From the NCBI GenBank assembly GCA_937871635.1, contig CALMNS010000272.1, forward strand, positions 1 through 13,787: DNA of 13,787 bases. The letters are read 5' to 3'. The first letter of the stretch is position 1; each line of letters opens with the position of its first letter. A program made the translations under genes and the position numbers. Origin of the DNA: an uncultured Solirubrobacter sp. (GTDB lineage Bacteria > Actinomycetota > Thermoleophilia > Solirubrobacterales > Solirubrobacteraceae). This document shows positions 11,281-13,787 of this stretch, piece by piece. Below the pieces are notes generated by a model that saw nothing but the letters and a program-made list of their open reading frames with translations, was not told the origin of the DNA and ran no database searches.

Positions 11281-12753
11281 ATGTCAGACGTAGCACTTTC
11301 CGCTGGGCCCGCACTCGCGGTGCCGACGACCCAGCGAGCACCGGACGACGCCGCGCAACTGCTGCACCGCGGCCTCGGTGTGTGGTCGGTGGTGTTGATG
11401 GTGGTGGCCGCGGCGGCTCCTCTCGGCGCGCTCGCGGGCCTGCTGCCGGTGATCCTGGCGACGAGTGGCGGCGTCGGCGCGCCGCTGTTCTTCCTGATCG
11501 CCGCGGTGATCCTGACCTTGTTCGCGGTCGGCTTCACCGCCATGAGCCGGTATGTCCCGAATGCCGGGGCCTTCTACTCGTACATCCAGGCAGGCCTCGG
11601 TCGCCACCTCGGCAGCGGCGCCGCAGCGCTGGCACTCGGGTCCTACATGGTCCTGCTGATCGGCGTCAACGCCTTCCTGGGTGTCGCCGCCTCCGGTGCA
11701 CTCGACACGCTCGTCGGCGTGAGCGTCCCCTGGTGGTCGCTCGCGATCGCGTCGGTGGTCATCGCCGGGCTGCTGGGCTACCGCGACATCGAGCTGAGCA
11801 CCAAAGTCCTCGGGCTCCTGCTGGTCGCCGAGGTCCTGGTGATCGTCGTGGTGGTCATCGTCATCGCGGCCAAGGGCGGCGCCGACGGACTGTCGGCCGA
11901 ACCGGTGTCGCTGTCCCAGCTGGGCGTCGGAACCCCGAGCCTCGGGCTCATGTTCGCCATCTTCGGTTTCATCGGCTTCGAGGCCACCGCGGTGTTCCGC
12001 CACGAGGCCCGGGACCCGGATCGCACCATCCCGCGCGCCACCTACATCGCGGTCATCTTCATCGGGCTGTTCTACGCCCTCGCGTCGTGGGCGATCATCG
12101 TCGGCGTCGGCACCGGCGGCGCGGTCGCCTCCGCGACCGAGGACCCCGCGAACTTCACCATCGACGTCGGGCGCGTCTTCCTGTCCCCGGAGGTCAGGGA
12201 CCTGATGCAGGTGCTGGTCGTGACTAGCGTGTTCGGCGTCGTGCTCGCCTTCCACAACGTCGTCACCCGGTACCAGTTCGTCCTCGCCCGCAAGGATCTC
12301 CTCCCGAGGTCGCTGGGGGAGGTCAGCCGCGCGCACAACGCTCCGTCGAAGTCCTCGCTGGTCACCTCGGTGGTCGCCCTCATCGCCACCCTGTTCGTCT
12401 GGCTCATCGGCCTCGATCCGATCGCAGAGACCTACACCTGGTTGTCCGGAGCCGCGACCCTCGGGCTCATCGCGCTCATGCTGCTCACGAGCGTCGCCGT
12501 CGTCAGCTTCTTCCGGCGACGGCCGGACGGCCCGGGCCAGTGGCAGGCCGTGATCGCGCCCGTCCTGGCGTTCATCGGGCTGTTCGTCATCCTCGCCCTG
12601 GTCATCGCCAACTTCGAGCTGCTCGTAGGCGGCAATCGCAACGCCGTGGTGATCGGCGGCATCATCATCGCGGCCTTCCTGGCCGGGCTCGCCGGCGCCG
12701 AGTACCTGCGTCGCAGCCACCCCGACCGGTACGCCAGGCTCCAGGACGTCTGA
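11281..12753 (+). CDS. APC-superfamily amino-acid permease
   Basis: The 490-aa protein has about 12 hydrophobic segments, starting near residues 33-60 and 66-88 and ending with 424-445 and 455-475. The consensus amphipathic region MSRYVPNAGAFYSYIQAGLG (88-107) and the FGFIGFEATAVF motif (228-239, TM6), followed by RHEARDPDRTIPRA (240-253), are characteristic of the amino acid/polyamine/organocation superfamily. Such carriers import amino acids or amines by proton or sodium symport or exchange. The specific substrate cannot be read. ATG 11281 has AGGA six to seven bases upstream. It follows a terminator and copy B of the 70-bp repeat, so it is likely transcribed alone. The strong hairpin at 12766 ends the transcript. 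The cytoplasmic N-tail of ~30 residues is ordinary. Confidence 0.88.
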   Translation: MSDVALSAGPALAVPTTQRAPDDAAQLLHRGLGVWSVVLMVVAAAAPLGALAGLLPVILATSGGVGAPLFFLIAAVILTLFAVGFTAMSRYVPNAGAFYSYIQAGLGRHLGSGAAALALGSYMVLLIGVNAFLGVAASGALDTLVGVSVPWWSLAIASVVIAGLLGYRDIELSTKVLGLLLVAEVLVIVVVVIVIAAKGGADGLSAEPVSLSQLGVGTPSLGLMFAIFGFIGFEATAVFRHEARDPDRTIPRATYIAVIFIGLFYALASWAIIVGVGTGGAVASATEDPANFTIDVGRVFLSPEVRDLMQVLVVTSVFGVVLAFHNVVTRYQFVLARKDLLPRSLGEVSRAHNAPSKSSLVTSVVALIATLFVWLIGLDPIAETYTWLSGAATLGLIALMLLTSVAVVSFFRRRPDGPGQWQAVIAPVLAFIGLFVILALVIANFELLVGGNRNAVVIGGIIIAAFLAGLAGAEYLRRSHPDRYARLQDV

Positions 12754-12765
12754 GCCGACCAGGTC

Positions 12766-12798
12766 GTGCAGGTCGAGGCCCGGCGCCTCGATCTGCAC
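12766..12798. terminator. Bidirectional hairpin between permease and LysR genes
   Basis: A 14-base arm (12766-12779) pairs with 12785-12798 around the loop CCGGC, with a single mismatch (G/T, 12772 against 12792). It sits 12 bp after the permease stop and 43 bp from the LysR stop. Given its length and place between convergent genes, it should terminate both. No U-tract follows on either side. Confidence 0.75.
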
Positions 12799-12841
12799 GC
12801 GCGCCAGCCGGCCCGGTGGTGGCGCGAATCGCGGGGGAGCG

Positions 12842-13786
12842 CTAGAAGTCCTCTGGGTTCCCGCTCGCCGTCTCGATGCGCCGGAGCAAGCCACCCTCCT
12901 GGTCGCGGACCTCTGCGGCCACCGTGCAGAAGGCGCGTACGGCAGAGGACGGCTCGCCGCGCCAGCCGAGGGCCAGGGTCGTGCCTGGGACATCCTCGAT
13001 GGGCCGGAACACCACCGAGGGGCGCGGCATGAACCGCGACATGCTGAGCGCGGTGACGGTGATCGCCAGCCCCGCCGCCACTGCCTCGAGCTCTTCGGCC
13101 ATGGATGCGGCGGCGCGATCGACGTGCGGGAGCTGCTCCGCGCTCAGCTCCGTGTCGCGCAGCGTCCAGAACGCCGACCACAGCTCGTCGTCGGTGCTCG
13201 GGGCCATGATGCGCTCGCCTGAGAGGTCTCGAAGACGGACCTGCTCGACCTCCGCGAGGCGATGGGTCGGCCGCACCCCGATGGCGCGTGGCTCCGTCAG
13301 CAGTGGCTCGACTCCGAGGTCGGGACAGTCGATCGGGGGGCGGATGAACGCGACGTCGGTCGCCCCGGAGCGCAGCCCGCACGACGGGTCGCTCCACTCG
13401 AACTGCACCAGCTGCAGCTTGACCTTGGGATAGCGGGACTTGAACGCCTGCAGGATCGGGCCGGTGAGCTCGAGTGCCGTCGAGACGGTGAAGCCGACGC
13501 GCAGCTCCCCGGCGACCTCGCTGTGGGCCCGCTGCGCCGCATCGACGGCGGCGTCGAAGGACGCCAGCGCCGCGCGAGCGCCGCGCAGGAAGACCGTCCC
13601 CGCAGCGGTAAGGACGACCGTGCGCGTCGTCCTCAGCAGTAACGGAACGCCCAGGGTCTCCTCGAGCTCCTTGACGCTATGGCTCAGGCCCTGCTGAGAG
13701 ACGTGCAACCGGTCGGCGGCACGCGTGTAGTGCAGCTCCTCGGCCAGGACCACGAAGTACCGCAAGCGGCGCGTGTGCGCGTCCAT
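12842..13786 (-). CDS. LysR-family transcriptional regulator
   Basis: The 314-aa protein has the LTTR layout. A winged helix-turn-helix lies at residues 1-60 (MDAHTRRLRYFVVLAEELHY, then TRAADRLHVSQQGLSHSVKE, then LGVPLLLR), followed by a linker helix and a two-lobed periplasmic-binding-like effector domain from ~93 onward (GELRVGFTVS...). The start at 13786 gives the standard N-terminus, but the window ends one base later, so promoter, operator and any divergent target gene are not visible. LTTRs usually regulate a divergent neighbour; here the visible neighbour, the permease, is convergent, so the main target is probably beyond the right edge. The effector cannot be predicted. The C-terminus (ETASGNPEDF) is unconserved. 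Family assignment is firm. Confidence 0.9.
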   Translation of the reverse strand: MDAHTRRLRYFVVLAEELHYTRAADRLHVSQQGLSHSVKELEETLGVPLLLRTTRTVVLTAAGTVFLRGARAALASFDAAVDAAQRAHSEVAGELRVGFTVSTALELTGPILQAFKSRYPKVKLQLVQFEWSDPSCGLRSGATDVAFIRPPIDCPDLGVEPLLTEPRAIGVRPTHRLAEVEQVRLRDLSGERIMAPSTDDELWSAFWTLRDTELSAEQLPHVDRAAASMAEELEAVAAGLAITVTALSMSRFMPRPSVVFRPIEDVPGTTLALGWRGEPSSAVRAFCTVAAEVRDQEGGLLRRIETASGNPEDF

Positions 13787-13787
13787 C

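Noticed and set aside
11284..12993. 569-codon minus-strand frame across the permease gene
   Set aside because: Its Asp/Glu/His/Arg-rich translation is the typical antisense of a hydrophobic permease in GC-rich DNA; it also overlaps the LysR gene's end.
1..13787. CRISPR arrays, tRNAs, transposases, toxin-antitoxin or phage defence genes
   Set aside because: Reading both strands showed no regular direct-repeat array, no cloverleaf with a CCA-type 3' end, and no recognisable mobile or defence protein; this was by eye only.

Overview
The window is about 13.8 kb of very GC-rich DNA. Third codon positions are strongly G/C, several starts are GTG or TTG, and hairpin terminators lack U-tracts. This suggests a high-GC actinobacterium, perhaps Thermoleophilia/Solirubrobacterales or a soil actinomycete, but the sequence does not fix the genus. 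No tRNA, rRNA, CRISPR array, IS element or phage gene was seen. Most genes are ordinary accessory metabolism. The most unusual content is one glycosidase with a swapped catalytic residue, two deletion scars that left truncated genes, and a 70-bp element repeated in front of two different genes.

Left part (1-4140). The 3' end of a DUF899 gene is followed by two divergent units. The leftward unit encodes an MBL-fold hydrolase and a Rossmann NAD(P)-binding protein, overlapping by ATGA. The rightward unit encodes a CGNR zinc-finger protein and a YczE-like membrane protein, overlapping by TTGA. The 58-bp divergent gap holds two -10-like boxes, each exactly 8 bp from an ATG, so both transcripts are probably leaderless. 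Repeated TCTCACGCT/CGTGAG half-sites there suggest shared control, perhaps by the CGNR protein. A secreted DUF3455 protein follows on the minus strand and shares a CTAG stop overlap with the membrane-protein gene.

Scar region (4140-4967). An HxlR regulator without its N-terminal half (minus strand) abuts an enoyl-CoA hydratase without its N-terminal part (plus strand). The hydratase also has a frameshift near its C-terminus. Both are read as pseudogenes left by one deletion.

Centre (5049-8429). There is a secreted 824-aa GH92 glycosidase whose expected general-acid glutamate is Gln615. It converges on an alpha/beta hydrolase of the epoxide hydrolase type.

Right part (8475-13787). A sigma-70-like promoter drives a 53-aa thiolase remnant (start of the thiolase fused to its last ~40 residues) and a FabG/(3R)-hydroxyacyl-CoA dehydrogenase-like SDR. 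Next come an MDR NADP-dependent oxidoreductase and an APC amino-acid permease, each preceded by a copy of the 70-bp repeat. A LysR regulator on the minus strand ends the window and converges on the permease through a strong hairpin. Lipid or CoA-ester catabolism is the most likely theme of this part, by inference from family membership only.
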